A stretch of DNA of 64,000 nucleotides from Marilutibacter penaei (GTDB lineage: Bacteria; Pseudomonadota; Gammaproteobacteria; Xanthomonadales; Xanthomonadaceae): the NCBI RefSeq assembly GCF_014145395.1, contig NZ_JACHTE010000002.1, positions 1 to 64,000 of the forward strand, in the 5' to 3' direction. A program made the position numbers and the translations under genes. The notes below the pieces were generated by a model. That model made no database searches, was not told the DNA's origin, and saw only the letters and a list, made by a program, of their open reading frames with translations. The number at the start of each line of letters is the position of its first letter. Positions within the stretch are counted from its first letter, which is position 1. This document shows, in pieces, positions 7,785 through 16,102 of this stretch.

Positions 7785-8651
7785 TCAGTACAGCGTGCCG
7801 GCGTTGACGATGGGCTGTGTGCTGCGGTCGCCACACAGGACCACCAGCAGGTTGCTGACCATCGCCGCCTTGCGCTCCTCGTCGAGGTCGACGACGCCGT
7901 TCTTCTGCAGCTCCTCGAGCGCCATCTCGACCATGCCGACCGCGCCGGCGACGATGCGCGTCCGCGCCGCGATCACCGCGTTGGCCTGCTGGCGCTGCAG
8001 CATCGCGTGGGCGATCTCCGGCGCGTAGGCCAGGTGGCTGATGCGCGCCTCCAGCACGTCCACGCCGGCCGAGGTCAGGCGCTCGTCGAGGTGGTGCTTC
8101 AGCCGGTCGGAGATCTCGTTGGGGTGGCTGCGCAGCGAGATCTGGTCGTCCTCGTGCTGGTCGTAGGGGTAGCTGGTCGCCATCGCGCGCAGGGCCGCCT
8201 CGGACTGGATGTGGACGAAGCTTTCGTAGTCGTCCACGTTGAACACCGCTTCGGCCGAGTCGACCACTTTCCACACGATGACCGCGGCGATCTCGATCGG
8301 GCTGCCGTCGAGGTCGTTGACCTTGAGCTTGCCGCTCTCGAAGTTGCGCACGCGCAGCGACACCTTGCGCTTGGCGAAGAACGGGTTGTTCCAGCGCAGG
8401 CCGTTCTCCTTCGCCGTGCCCACGTATTTGCCGAACAGGCTGAGCACCGCGGACTGGTTCGGCTGGATCGTATAGAAGCCGCTCAGCATGAAGACCACGA
8501 CGGCGACGATCGGCACTGCGAACAGCAGGAGCGACGGGGTGTCCGTGCCGATCGCGCGGATCACCAGCCACGCGGCGACTGCGACCGCCAGGAGCAACAC
8601 CACGAGCAGGGGAATGCCCGCGATCGAACGGACGGGGTTTTCTTTCATCAT
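7785..8651 (-). CDS. SPFH/Band 7 domain membrane protein
   Basis: 288 residues. Two hydrophobic helices (about 10-33 and 39-60) are followed by the SPFH domain beginning [20 protein letters not shown] and including [29 protein letters not shown] and VVWKV-like strands. A helical region rich in Ala, Glu and Gln follows ([20 protein letters not shown], residues 218-237). SPFH proteins oligomerise on membranes and scaffold proteases or other complexes. The protein lacks the NfeD partner; the operon partners are a small membrane protein, a ribbon-helix-helix protein and DUF4177. Start: the ATG at 8649-8651, with a GGAGGGC ribosome site eight bases upstream; the next codon is also ATG. Confidence 0.88.
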   Translation of the reverse strand: MMKENPVRSIAGIPLLVVLLLAVAVAAWLVIRAIGTDTPSLLLFAVPIVAVVVFMLSGFYTIQPNQSAVLSLFGKYVGTAKENGLRWNNPFFAKRKVSLRVRNFESGKLKVNDLDGSPIEIAAVIVWKVVDSAEAVFNVDDYESFVHIQSEAALRAMATSYPYDQHEDDQISLRSHPNEISDRLKHHLDERLTSAGVDVLEARISHLAYAPEIAHAMLQRQQANAVIAARTRIVAGAVGMVEMALEELQKNGVVDLDEERKAAMVSNLLVVLCGDRSTQPIVNAGTLY

Positions 8652-8680
8652 GGCGGAGCCCTCCTGAAGATGCGGTTAGA

Positions 8681-8701
8681 TTGATATCAAATTGATATCA
8701 A
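8681..8701 (-). promoter_or_regulatory. Two perfect TTGATATCAA palindromes upstream of the SPFH operon
   Basis: The 10-bp perfect palindrome TTGATATCAA occurs at 8681-8690 and again at 8692-8701, one helical turn apart (11 bp start to start). It lies 30-50 bases upstream of the SPFH start codon, in an AT-rich island inside very GC-rich sequence. The position and symmetry fit a tandem operator for a dimeric repressor acting on this operon. The ribbon-helix-helix protein encoded as third gene of the operon is an obvious candidate ligand (inference). Confidence 0.6.
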
Positions 8702-8721
8702 GTCAAGTCAAGTCAAGTCAA
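8698..8721. repeat. Pentanucleotide tandem repeat giving phased TTGAC boxes
   Basis: The unit TCAAG is repeated four times (8698-8717) and followed by TCAA. On the minus strand, the sense of the SPFH operon, this reads as repeated TTGAC, so each unit offers a TTGACT promoter -35 hexamer in a different register next to the paired TTGATATCAA sites. A change in copy number would change the available -35 to -10 spacing. Confidence 0.75.
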
Positions 8722-8787
8722 AAAGGCCCGGTAACCCATGTGGGCGTCCCGGTGGATGGCGCGCCGGTGGACGAACCGCCAGGTGCG

Positions 8788-9789
8788 TCACTCGTTTGTC
8801 GGGCGCGGCGGCGGGCTGGCAGGTACCGGAAGCCGGTACAGCGGTGTGCCGGGATGTTCGCCGGTGGCCAGCAGTTGCCGGCCATCGGCCTGCCAAGCGA
8901 GAGCTTCGGCCTGGGGCAACCAGGGCAGCAGCGCCGTGGCGGGCGCGCGGGCGGTGGCGCGGCCCCAGTCTTCCTCGCCCACGCGGGTGTAAACGAGGAG
9001 GTCGCGGTATGTCATGACGGCGAGTTGGCGGCCGTCGGGGGAAAGGTCGGCGGCAGTCACCTGGTGTTCGAGGCGCGTTCGTGACGCTGCTTCTTCGTCC
9101 CCGCTCCCGGCCGCGGGCGCGGGGACACTGGCCAGCGCCCCAATGCGAGATGCCACCTGCAGGCCGTCCCCGTAATGACGCAGCGGCAGGCTGAACAGCT
9201 CGGGCGGGACGCGCTTCTTGGAGATCAGCAGGACACGCCCGCCAGCGGCATCCACCGCCACCGCCTCGCAATCCATCGGACCGTCCGGCCACCGGAAGGC
9301 AACCGACCAGGCGGGCACCAGCCGCGCATTCTCCAGCGTGTCCGGCTCCTCGAACACATGCAGTTGGAGACTCCGGCGCAGACCGCCGTTGTCGCCGGTA
9401 TCCGCGATCAGCAGATAGTCCTTGCCATCCAGCCGGAACGCGGCCATGTCCTCCCAGTCCGTCTTGGTCACCCCGTCAACGGTGAACGTGGCCAATCGAC
9501 GTCCACCTTCCGTGGTCGCGAAGAGCCGGGCCGGATTGCCGCCATCGTCGTGCATCCACAGCACGCCCGGATGCCGGCGCGACGCGGCGATGCCGCTGAT
9601 CTCGCTCATCTGCGGGTTGAGCAGCAGACCCTGTACGCCACCGGAATCGGTATCCTCGCCGGCCGTGCACGCCGCCAGGCACAGGAGCGGCACCAAGGCT
9701 CGCGCGAGGCATCGCAGGCCCGCAATGCATGCGCCTCCGCGCGCCTGGACGCGGAACCGCGGAAGGGGCTGAACAGGGCCGGAGGGCAT
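8788..9789 (-). CDS. Putative lipoprotein with beta-propeller-like repeats
   Basis: 333 residues from the ATG at 9789. A hydrophobic stretch ending [10 protein letters not shown] is a good lipobox, so the mature protein probably begins at that Cys and is anchored in a membrane, although the n-region before it is unusually long and an alternative start is possible. The remainder has repeated strand patterns such as [32 protein letters not shown] and [20 protein letters not shown], typical of WD40/SdiA-regulated or esterase-like-phytase propellers. I cannot assign an enzyme activity. It is divergent from purT with about 100 bases between starts. Confidence 0.6.
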   Translation of the reverse strand: MPSGPVQPLPRFRVQARGGACIAGLRCLARALVPLLCLAACTAGEDTDSGGVQGLLLNPQMSEISGIAASRRHPGVLWMHDDGGNPARLFATTEGGRRLATFTVDGVTKTDWEDMAAFRLDGKDYLLIADTGDNGGLRRSLQLHVFEEPDTLENARLVPAWSVAFRWPDGPMDCEAVAVDAAGGRVLLISKKRVPPELFSLPLRHYGDGLQVASRIGALASVPAPAAGSGDEEAASRTRLEHQVTAADLSPDGRQLAVMTYRDLLVYTRVGEEDWGRATARAPATALLPWLPQAEALAWQADGRQLLATGEHPGTPLYRLPVPASPPPRPTNE

Positions 9790-9888
9790 GCGGCCAAGCA
9801 TCGCACGGCGGCGGAGCCGGCCCAAGAGGTTCGGCAGGCGGTCACCGCGAAGTTAGACTGTGCGCCCGTTCCGTCCACGCCCGAACCC

Positions 9889-11103
9889 ATGACGACCCTC
9901 GGTACCCCGCTGTCCCCGCATGCCTTCCGCGTCCTGCTGCTGGGTTCCGGCGAGTTGGGCAAGGAGGTCGCCATCGAGTTGCAGCGCCTCGGTGTCGAGG
10001 TCATCGCCGCCGACCGCTATGCGGATGCTCCGGCGATGCAGGTGGCGCACCGCAGCCACGTGATCGACATGCTGGACGGGCAGGCCATCCGCGCGCTGGT
10101 CGCAAGCGAGCGGCCGCAACTGATCGTCCCCGAGATCGAGGCGATCCATACGCGAACCCTGGTCGAACTGGAGCGGGAGTTTGCCGAGCGCGGCAGCGGT
10201 GCGCGGGTCATTCCCACCGCGCGGGCCGCCCAGTTGACGATGGACCGCGAAGGCATCCGCCGGCTCGCGGCGGAAACCCTGGAGCTGCCGACGTCGCCTT
10301 ACCGGTTCGTCGACACGCTCGACGAGTACCGCGAGGCCGTGGCCGCGATCGGTCTGCCCTGCGTGGTCAAGCCGGTCATGTCCTCGTCGGGCAAGGGCCA
10401 GAGCACCGTGCGCAACGAGGCCGACATCGATGCCGCCTGGAACTACGCGCAGACCGGCGGCCGGGCCGGTGCGGGCCGCTGCATCGTCGAGGGCTTCGTC
10501 GACTTCGACTACGAGATCACCCTGCTGACCGTGCGCCATGCGGGCGGCACCGCGTTCTGCGCACCGGTCGGCCACCTGCAGCGCGATGGCGACTACCGCG
10601 AAAGCTGGCAGCCGCAGGCGATGTCGTCGAGGGCGCTGGAGCGCGCGCAGCAAGTCGCGCGCGCGATCACCGACGACCTGGGCGGTTGGGGCCTGTTCGG
10701 TGTCGAGCTGTTCGTGAAAGGCGACGAGGTCTGGTTCAGCGAAGTCTCGCCGCGCCCGCACGATACCGGCCTGGTCACGCTGGCTTCGCAGGTGTTGAGC
10801 GAGTTCGCCCTGCATGCGCGTGCCATCCTCGGGCTGCCGGTCGGTGCCGATGCCGAGGGCCAGGTGCCGCTGCTCGGCGCCAGCGCGTCCTGTGCCGTGC
10901 TGGCGGAAGGCCAAGGCGTGCCGGTGTTCGCGGGCGTGGACGTCGCACTCGCTGGACCGGATACCCAGTTGCGCCTCTTCGGAAAGCCCCGGGTGGAGGG
11001 CCAGCGTCGCGTCGCGGTCACGCTGGCACGTGGCGAGGACGTCGAACAGGCGCGACAGCGCGCCCGGGATGCCGCCGCCGCGCTCGATGTCAGCCTGCGC
11101 TGA
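9889..11103 (+). CDS. purT: Formate-dependent phosphoribosylglycinamide formyltransferase
   Basis: 404 residues, an ATP-grasp enzyme that forms N-formyl-GAR from GAR, ATP and formate in purine synthesis, bypassing PurN. Visible signatures are the N-terminal [20 protein letters not shown], the ATP-binding [15 protein letters not shown] loop (residues 162-176), [15 protein letters not shown], and the metal-site block [20 protein letters not shown] near residue 290. Length is close to E. coli PurT (392). The ATG at 9889 is chosen because the frame's upstream extension reads across the divergent intergenic region. purU, which supplies formate, is encoded at 29.6-30.5 kb. Confidence 0.95.
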   Translation: MTTLGTPLSPHAFRVLLLGSGELGKEVAIELQRLGVEVIAADRYADAPAMQVAHRSHVIDMLDGQAIRALVASERPQLIVPEIEAIHTRTLVELEREFAERGSGARVIPTARAAQLTMDREGIRRLAAETLELPTSPYRFVDTLDEYREAVAAIGLPCVVKPVMSSSGKGQSTVRNEADIDAAWNYAQTGGRAGAGRCIVEGFVDFDYEITLLTVRHAGGTAFCAPVGHLQRDGDYRESWQPQAMSSRALERAQQVARAITDDLGGWGLFGVELFVKGDEVWFSEVSPRPHDTGLVTLASQVLSEFALHARAILGLPVGADAEGQVPLLGASASCAVLAEGQGVPVFAGVDVALAGPDTQLRLFGKPRVEGQRRVAVTLARGEDVEQARQRARDAAAALDVSLR

Positions 11104-11128
11104 ATACGATCCCCTGCAAGGAGCTCCA

Positions 11129-11509
11129 ATGAACGAACCCCGTGGTTATGCCGTGTTCTTCTTCCCGCAGGCCGTCGAGGCACTCGGGGGCGCGATCAAG
11201 CCCTACCTGCAGGGCGAGGAGGGCGTCGAGCACGTCAACTGCCGCGAGCTCGACACCGGCGGAGCCTTCATCAAGATGATCCTCGATGGCCGCGCCCCGG
11301 ATGGCACGGATGTCGAACTGGAACTCATGGTGCCGGGCAACATGGTGCGGATGATCGTTTCCGCGCGCAGCGACGAGGCCTTCGGCTTCGGGCCACGCCC
11401 GGCGACGGTGGTCAATGTCATGCCTGCCCCCGTGCCCGAAGCGGACGGGAGTGACGCATCCGCGGCGCCCGCGGGCGATCCGCCCGCATCCGATCCGCCT
11501 TCTGCCTGA
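11129..11509 (+). CDS. Small acidic protein of unknown function downstream of purT
   Basis: 126 residues starting MNEPRGYAVFFFPQAVEALG. The first 95 residues form a compact alpha/beta-looking region (VEHVNCRELDTGGAFIKMIL, VELELMVPGNMVRMIVS) and the last 30 are Ala/Pro/Asp-rich and probably disordered. There is no signal peptide and I recognise no family. A strong AAGGAG ribosome site sits seven bases before the ATG, and the gene begins 25 bases after purT, so co-transcription is likely. A link to purine metabolism is not supported by anything in the sequence. Confidence 0.6.
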   Translation: MNEPRGYAVFFFPQAVEALGGAIKPYLQGEEGVEHVNCRELDTGGAFIKMILDGRAPDGTDVELELMVPGNMVRMIVSARSDEAFGFGPRPATVVNVMPAPVPEADGSDASAAPAGDPPASDPPSA

Positions 11510-11515
11510 GGCGCG

Positions 11516-12742
11516 TCAATCGCCGGCGGGCATCGTGACGTCCACCCACACCAGGCGGTGGTCGCTGGCCTGCAGCAGTTCGGCGCCGGGTGCGCCCGGT
11601 GCGGGCCAGAAGACACCGCTGCCGCGGTGCGCCATGCCGGTCGAAGGCAACACGTAGTCCAACCGCAGCGTGCCCGTGCGAGGGCCGTAGTCGCCGGTTG
11701 CATGCGCCGGACTGCCGATGCGCGGCAGCCCGGGATAGGACGCGGCCGCCTGCACGGCGCCTTCGCTGCGCGGCGTCGGCATGCGCATCACGCGCGGGTG
11801 CTCCAGCAGTTCGACGATGGCCTCGTGCTCACCGTCGCCATCGGCCGGATCATTGTTGTAGTCGCCGAGGATGACGAAGCGCGCCGCCTCGGCCAGGCCG
11901 CCGCAGTGGCCGGCGTCGTCGCACAGCCATGCCGGGTCGCCACCGCTGATGTACTCGCGCCACAGCCGGATCTCGTCGGCGTTGCGGGCGCCGTTGCGGT
12001 TCTCAGGGCCATCGAACACCGGCGGGGTCGGGTGCGCGGCCAGCACGTGCAGGGTGCCCGACGGCGTGCGCACCGGCACGTCCCAGTGTGATTTCGACGA
12101 CAGGCGCAGTCGTGACCAGACCTCCGGCGGATACCAGGCCGCCCCGGTCGTCGGGTCGGCGGGCTGGCGCGCGCCGGGCATCGTCGACCAGCGCAGCGTG
12201 CGGAACGTGCGGGCCGCGTCCGCGTCGATCGGGAACCGCGACAGCAGCAACATCCCGTATTGTCCAGGATGCAGGCCGTAGCCCCAGGCATCGTTGCCGC
12301 GATCGCGACCCTCGCCGCCCGCCCGGCCATTGCCATCGAGGTCGAGGCCACTCGGCACGCCGGTGTTCACCGGCGCGAGGTAGCGGTACGGATAGGAGAG
12401 CGGCTCGCCGCCGCCGGGTTGGGCCACTTCGAGGTATCGCCGCTGGAACAGCCCGGCGGCCGCGTGCGCATCGTCGAAATCGAACTCGTTGAGCAGCACG
12501 ATGTCCGGGCGCACGCGCTGCAGGACCGCTGCGATGCGTCGCGCGTTGGCGTCGTCACCCTGGAGGCGCTCGACCAGGCCGCCGGCGCGCTCGTCGTACA
12601 GGGAGGTGTTGAAGGTGGCGAGGCGGAGCGGGGTCGATGTCATGGGCGTGGCAGGACTCGGGTCGCCGTGCACCTGCACGCGCACGCAGGCGACGAGCGC
12701 GACCGCCGCGAACGCGGTCGCCAGCAGGCGGATGGGGCTCAC
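11516..12742 (-). CDS. Endonuclease/exonuclease/phosphatase-family lipoprotein
   Basis: 408 residues. The N-terminus [20 protein letters not shown] is a lipoprotein signal with Cys at 19. The EEP fold is shown by [17 protein letters not shown] (metal-binding Asn), [12 protein letters not shown] (catalytic Glu), [24 protein letters not shown] (Asp-Asn pair), LRLDYVLPS and the final [10 protein letters not shown] with the Asp-His pair. It probably hydrolyses a phosphodiester or phosphomonoester outside the cytoplasm; secreted or envelope nuclease is plausible. The GTG start (12740-12742) overlaps the stop of bpt (GTGA), so the two genes are translationally coupled although their products act in different compartments. 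Confidence 0.85.
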   Translation of the reverse strand: MSPIRLLATAFAAVALVACVRVQVHGDPSPATPMTSTPLRLATFNTSLYDERAGGLVERLQGDDANARRIAAVLQRVRPDIVLLNEFDFDDAHAAAGLFQRRYLEVAQPGGGEPLSYPYRYLAPVNTGVPSGLDLDGNGRAGGEGRDRGNDAWGYGLHPGQYGMLLLSRFPIDADAARTFRTLRWSTMPGARQPADPTTGAAWYPPEVWSRLRLSSKSHWDVPVRTPSGTLHVLAAHPTPPVFDGPENRNGARNADEIRLWREYISGGDPAWLCDDAGHCGGLAEAARFVILGDYNNDPADGDGEHEAIVELLEHPRVMRMPTPRSEGAVQAAASYPGLPRIGSPAHATGDYGPRTGTLRLDYVLPSTGMAHRGSGVFWPAPGAPGAELLQASDHRLVWVDVTMPAGD

Positions 12743-13500
12743 GGGTTGGCCCCGGCGTCGGAATCGTTGAAGGCGCGCCAGCCGCGCCCGTCGAAACCTT
12801 CCAGCGGCCGGAAGCGGCGTTTGTAGTCCATCTTGTCGTGGCCTGCGATCCAGTAGCCGAGGTAGAGGTGGGACCGCCGTTCGCGGCGCGCCCATTCGAT
12901 CTGCTTGAGGATCGCCAGCGTGCCGAGCCCACGTCGCGCGTGGTCGGGGTCGAAGAAGGTATACACCGCCGACAGCGCATTCCCGATGACATCGGTGACC
13001 GCGACGGCAAGCAGGCGCCCCGGTCGTGTCGGCCCCGCTTCGCGCAGCTCCATGAAGCGGCCCTCGCTCCAGCTGCCGACCAGGAACTGGTCGAACTCGA
13101 CCGCGCCATGCCCGTCCATCCCACCTCCGGCATGGCGCGCGCGCAGGTAGCGACGATAGAGCGCCAACTGCTCGTCCGTGCGCACTGCCTGGCAGACGCG
13201 CATCTCGATGTCGGCGTTGTCGCGCAGGCAGCGGCGCTGGCTGCGGTCGGGCTTGAAGGCATCGACGGGAATGCGCACCGCGACGCAGGCCTGGCAGCCC
13301 TGGCAGTGCGGGCGGTAGATGATGTCGCCCGAGCGACGGAAGCCCCATTCGAGCGCCAGCGGGTACCAGTCCGGCAGCCGCGGGTCGCGCGGGTCGAGCA
13401 CGAGGTCGCGCGCCGGCCGCTCCGGCCAGTACCCGCAGGGATGCTCGCCGGTGTGGAACAGGCGCAGGTCGTTGGCATCCGGGGCGGGGGTCTTGCCCAT
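12739..13500 (-). CDS. bpt: Aspartate/glutamate leucyltransferase
   Basis: 253 residues, the usual length for Bpt. It transfers leucine from Leu-tRNA to N-terminal Asp or Glu, making proteins substrates for ClpAP through the N-degron route. Signatures are an N-terminal [20 protein letters not shown], the ATE_N Cys cluster [25 protein letters not shown], and a C-terminal ATE_C block ([54 protein letters not shown]). The ATG at 13500 puts the first conserved residues at the correct distance. Named by family knowledge; older annotations call it arginyltransferase. Confidence 0.9.
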   Translation of the reverse strand: MGKTPAPDANDLRLFHTGEHPCGYWPERPARDLVLDPRDPRLPDWYPLALEWGFRRSGDIIYRPHCQGCQACVAVRIPVDAFKPDRSQRRCLRDNADIEMRVCQAVRTDEQLALYRRYLRARHAGGGMDGHGAVEFDQFLVGSWSEGRFMELREAGPTRPGRLLAVAVTDVIGNALSAVYTFFDPDHARRGLGTLAILKQIEWARRERRSHLYLGYWIAGHDKMDYKRRFRPLEGFDGRGWRAFNDSDAGANP

Positions 13501-13635
13501 GCGTGCAGCATAGCGCCGTTGCACGCGGGCCTGTCCAGCACCTGAACCTGCCACGGACCGCGTCAACCGGTGCGGATGACAGGCGTTGACATGGACAACG
13601 GCACCGCGGGGTGTCGATCAACCGGAGATGTTTCG

Positions 13636-14301
13636 ATGACCCGTTCCTTTCTGTTCGTCGCCCTCGCCAGCGCGCTGGTCGCGGGCACCGCTTTCGCAGC
13701 ACCGGGCGCGGCTGAAGGCCGCCAGGGCGCCATGACCCGCCTCGACGCCAATGGCGACGGCGCGATCGACAAGGCCGAAGCCGCGCAGGCGCCGCGCCTG
13801 GCCGAGCGCTTCGACCGCATGGACCGCAATGGCGACGGCCGCCTGACGGCCGACGAGCGACCGCAGCGCCGCGGCCATCGGGGTGGCCCGGGCGGTGGCC
13901 TCGACCGCATCGTGAAGCTGGATGCCAACCAGGACGGTCGCATCAGCAAGGTCGAGGTGGCCGACATGCCGCGCCTGGCCGAGCGCTTCGATGCCATCGA
14001 CCGCAACCGCGACGGCTACATCGTCCGCAGCGAGCTGCGAGCGCACCATGAGGCGATGCGTGCGGAGCACGAAGCGAAGCGCGAAGAGCGCCGCCAGGCC
14101 CGTTTCGCCGAGGCGGATGGCAACAATGACGGCCGCCTGAGCAAGGCCGAGGTGGACGCTTCGATGCCGCGCCTGGCCCCGGCCTTCGCGTTCATGGATG
14201 AGAACCGCGACGGCTATCTGAGCGCCAGTGAGGCTGAGCCCATCGGCGGCCAGCGTGGCCACGGCGGTCACGCTGACCGCGGCGGCCCCGGCCGTCGCTG
14301 A
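13636..14301 (+). CDS. Exported calcium-binding protein with six EF-hand loops
   Basis: 221 residues with a signal peptide (SFLFVALASALVAGTAFAAP). Six 12-residue calcium loops are visible in order: DANGDGAIDKAE, DRNGDGRLTADE, DANQDGRISKVE, DRNRDGYIVRSE, DGNNDGRLSKAE and DENRDGYLSASE. They form three pairs, each followed by a repeated MPRLA/APRLAERF helix, so the gene grew by duplication of a two-hand unit. A basic, coiled helix (RAHHEAMRAEHEAKREERRQ) separates the second and third pair, and the C-terminus is Gly/His/Arg-rich. It is likely a periplasmic calcium buffer or sensor; no partner gene is adjacent. A strong terminator follows. Confidence 0.88.
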   Translation: MTRSFLFVALASALVAGTAFAAPGAAEGRQGAMTRLDANGDGAIDKAEAAQAPRLAERFDRMDRNGDGRLTADERPQRRGHRGGPGGGLDRIVKLDANQDGRISKVEVADMPRLAERFDAIDRNRDGYIVRSELRAHHEAMRAEHEAKREERRQARFAEADGNNDGRLSKAEVDASMPRLAPAFAFMDENRDGYLSASEAEPIGGQRGHGGHADRGGPGRR

Positions 14302-14306
14302 TCTTC

Positions 14307-14367
14307 CAGCCGGATTGGCTGCACTCCGGGGGGAGTGCGACAGGCGCCTTCGGGCGCCTGTTTTTTT
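14307..14367 (+). terminator. Rho-independent terminator preceded by two further hairpins
   Basis: Immediately after the EF-hand gene come three hairpins in a row: CAGCC/GGCTG (14307-14321), GCACTCC/GGAGTGC with a GGGG loop (14321-14338), and a 9-bp stem ACAGGCGCC-TTCG-GGCGCCTGT (14340-14361) with a stable UUCG tetraloop and a run of seven T. The last is a textbook intrinsic terminator. Confidence 0.92.
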
Positions 14368-14404
14368 ATCTCCGGTTGTGGGGGAGGTAATCGGTTGAAG
14401 ACGG

Positions 14405-14787
14405 TGGCCCTGTGGATTGCGTGACACGCCGTAAACCCCCGCTTCGCGGGTCCGGCCCTCCGGCATAGCCTCCGGGCGTTCGGCTGCGCGCGAAGCGATG
14501 CTTCGCAAACGCGCTGCCTCACCCATGGGGGCTCGGGCGCGGCATCCATGCCGCGCACGGTCACGCGAACCCCAGACCCACCGTCTTCTGGACAATCCCC
14601 TGGCGCTTCCAAAAGCATCCAAAGCCCGGACGTCCACGGTCGCTGAAGGCGTCGGTCGACGGGCTGGGGGTTGCGGAGAGCAGCCCAAGGATGGGCTGCG
14701 ACCCGACTTAAAGACAGGACGTCGTCAGGAGGGCGTAGCAACCCCCAGCCCGGCGGGCGGCGACTCCGTCCGAAGCCGCCTCCACGT
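14405..14787 (-). repeat. Dispersed structured repeat, copy A (extended form)
   Basis: The whole 520-base gap 14302-14821 between convergent genes holds no gene; it contains the terminator and this element. Read on the minus strand it matches copy B (23.3-23.6 kb) nearly base for base over several blocks: the 92-nt core, a following block starting TCGACCGACGCCTTCAGCGA, and a module with the palindrome GCGCGGCATGGATGCCGCGC (here at 14537-14556). It also shares the final block ACGGCGTGTCACGC. Copy A is longer at its 3' end than copy B because of an insertion with its own short inverted repeats (GAAGC/GCTTC). Confidence 0.85.
14660..14752 (-). repeat. Core of repeat copy A: outer 15-nt arms and apical hairpin
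   Basis: Perfect inverted arms CGGGCTGGGGGTTGC (14660-14674) and GCAACCCCCAGCCCG (14738-14752) enclose an apical hairpin GCAGCCCA-AGGA-TGGGCTGC (14680-14699). Compared with copies B and C, the arm has C/G in place of A/T at one pair, and the apical stem has a wholly different but still complementary sequence. Confidence 0.9.
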
Positions 14788-14821
14788 AAAGGAGAGAAGT
14801 GATGGCCCCGCGCATATCGCG

Positions 14822-16018
14822 CTACGACGTCATCAACAGCACCAGCAAAGCGACGACCACGAACAGGCTGCTCACCACGCAGGCGGGGCGCCCCATGACC
14901 CACGGATACGACGCGCTCCAGCGGCGATTGGCCGGGTCGGCGAGCATCGGCGCCATCATCCGCTTCAGCTGCGTCATGTGCTGGTGGTTGACCGCGGCAA
15001 GGCCGGCGGCTGCGACCAGCAGCGTGAGCCACGTCTCCTTCAGGCTCAGCGCCACCATCAGTGCCAGCGACCAGACGATGCCGATGAAGCACATCAGCAG
15101 CACGAAGCGCCTGATCTCGCGGTGTTGCGCCGGCGAGCGCGCGAACCGCGCCAGGTACCACCAGGTGAAGCTCGAGCCCAGCGCGCCCGCCAGGACGCCC
15201 AGCAACAGCACCGGCAACACCTGCGACGTGCCCAGCCACTGCGACGCAACCATGCCGAGTGATCCGCCGGCGACGCCGCCCGAGGCGGTCACCGCACTGC
15301 CGCCCAGTTTGCCCGCGCCGCCCACCAGACCCGTGCCGACCACCGCCGCCGTGCCGACTGCCGGCGCCGACATCGCCAGCCCGCCGACCACCATCGCGGT
15401 GAAGGCGGCACCGGGTGCGCTCGTGCGGGCAAACGTGCCGAAGCGCTGCAGGAGTTCCTCGCGCACCGCCGCGCGGGCCCGCGACAGCCGCTTGCGGACG
15501 GCCGCGTCGGTCAGGCCGAGCAGGGCCGCGACCTGCTTCGACTGCTGGCCTTCGCGGTAATAGAGCAACAGGGTCTCGCGCGCGTCCTCGGGCAGCGCCG
15601 AAATGAGCTCCGCGGCGGCCGCTTCTTCCTCGGTCGCGCGCAGGCGCTCCTCGGGCGTGTCCGCACTGTCGGCGGCCATGCCGATGGCGAGTTCGGCGAC
15701 CTCGCCGGTCAGCGGGCGGTGGCGGGTCGCACGCAGGTGGTCGCGGGCGAGGTTGCGGGTGATCTGCCGCAGCCAGGGCAGGAAGCTCGCGTGGTTGCGC
15801 AGCCGGTCCAGGCCCTGCCAGGCCTTCAGGAAGGCTTCCTGCGCGATGTCCTCGCTGGTGGGTACGTCGCGCACGATCGCCAGCGCGATCGCGCTGACGC
15901 TGGACTGGCAGGCCTCGACGATGCGGCCATAGGCCGCGTGGTCGCCGCGCCGCGCGGCCGGGAGCTGGTCGCCGATCAGGCGTTCGATGTCGAAGGCGGG
16001 CAGGGCGGTGGCGTTCAT
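14822..16018 (-). CDS. ECF sigma factor with a C-terminal membrane domain
   Basis: 398 residues. Region 2 of an ECF sigma-70 factor lies at about 25-95 (SEDIAQEAFLKAWQGL, LPWLRQITRNLARDHLRATR) and region 4 at about 135-190 (LPEDARETLLLYYREGQQSK, then LGLTDAAVRKRLSRARAAVR). Normal ECF factors end near residue 190; here some 200 residues follow. They begin with a Gly/Ala/Val-rich stretch (205-255) and continue with about four transmembrane helices (266-288, 304-326, 330-344, 378-396). No separate anti-sigma gene is adjacent, so the membrane domain may hold the factor inactive until a signal or proteolysis releases it (inference). The gene ends in the convergent region with repeat copy A. Confidence 0.85.
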   Translation of the reverse strand: MNATALPAFDIERLIGDQLPAARRGDHAAYGRIVEACQSSVSAIALAIVRDVPTSEDIAQEAFLKAWQGLDRLRNHASFLPWLRQITRNLARDHLRATRHRPLTGEVAELAIGMAADSADTPEERLRATEEEAAAAELISALPEDARETLLLYYREGQQSKQVAALLGLTDAAVRKRLSRARAAVREELLQRFGTFARTSAPGAAFTAMVVGGLAMSAPAVGTAAVVGTGLVGGAGKLGGSAVTASGGVAGGSLGMVASQWLGTSQVLPVLLLGVLAGALGSSFTWWYLARFARSPAQHREIRRFVLLMCFIGIVWSLALMVALSLKETWLTLLVAAAGLAAVNHQHMTQLKRMMAPMLADPANRRWSASYPWVMGRPACVVSSLFVVVALLVLLMTS

Positions 16019-16102
16019 GTCGGGGTCCGGTCTCGCGCGATCAGGCGCATCCGTACCACTGACGCGCGGGCGTGCCGGATGTGACCACCGCGGCGCCGGG
16101 CT

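Noticed and set aside
8698-8721. CRISPR-like short repeat
   Set aside because: The unit is five bases with no spacers, so it is a simple tandem repeat.
11516-13702. A single 728-codon open frame on the minus strand through two genes
   Set aside because: It is the EEP phosphatase frame extended upstream through the bpt gene. The GTG at 12742, the lipoprotein signal directly after it and the GTGA overlap with bpt mark the true start.
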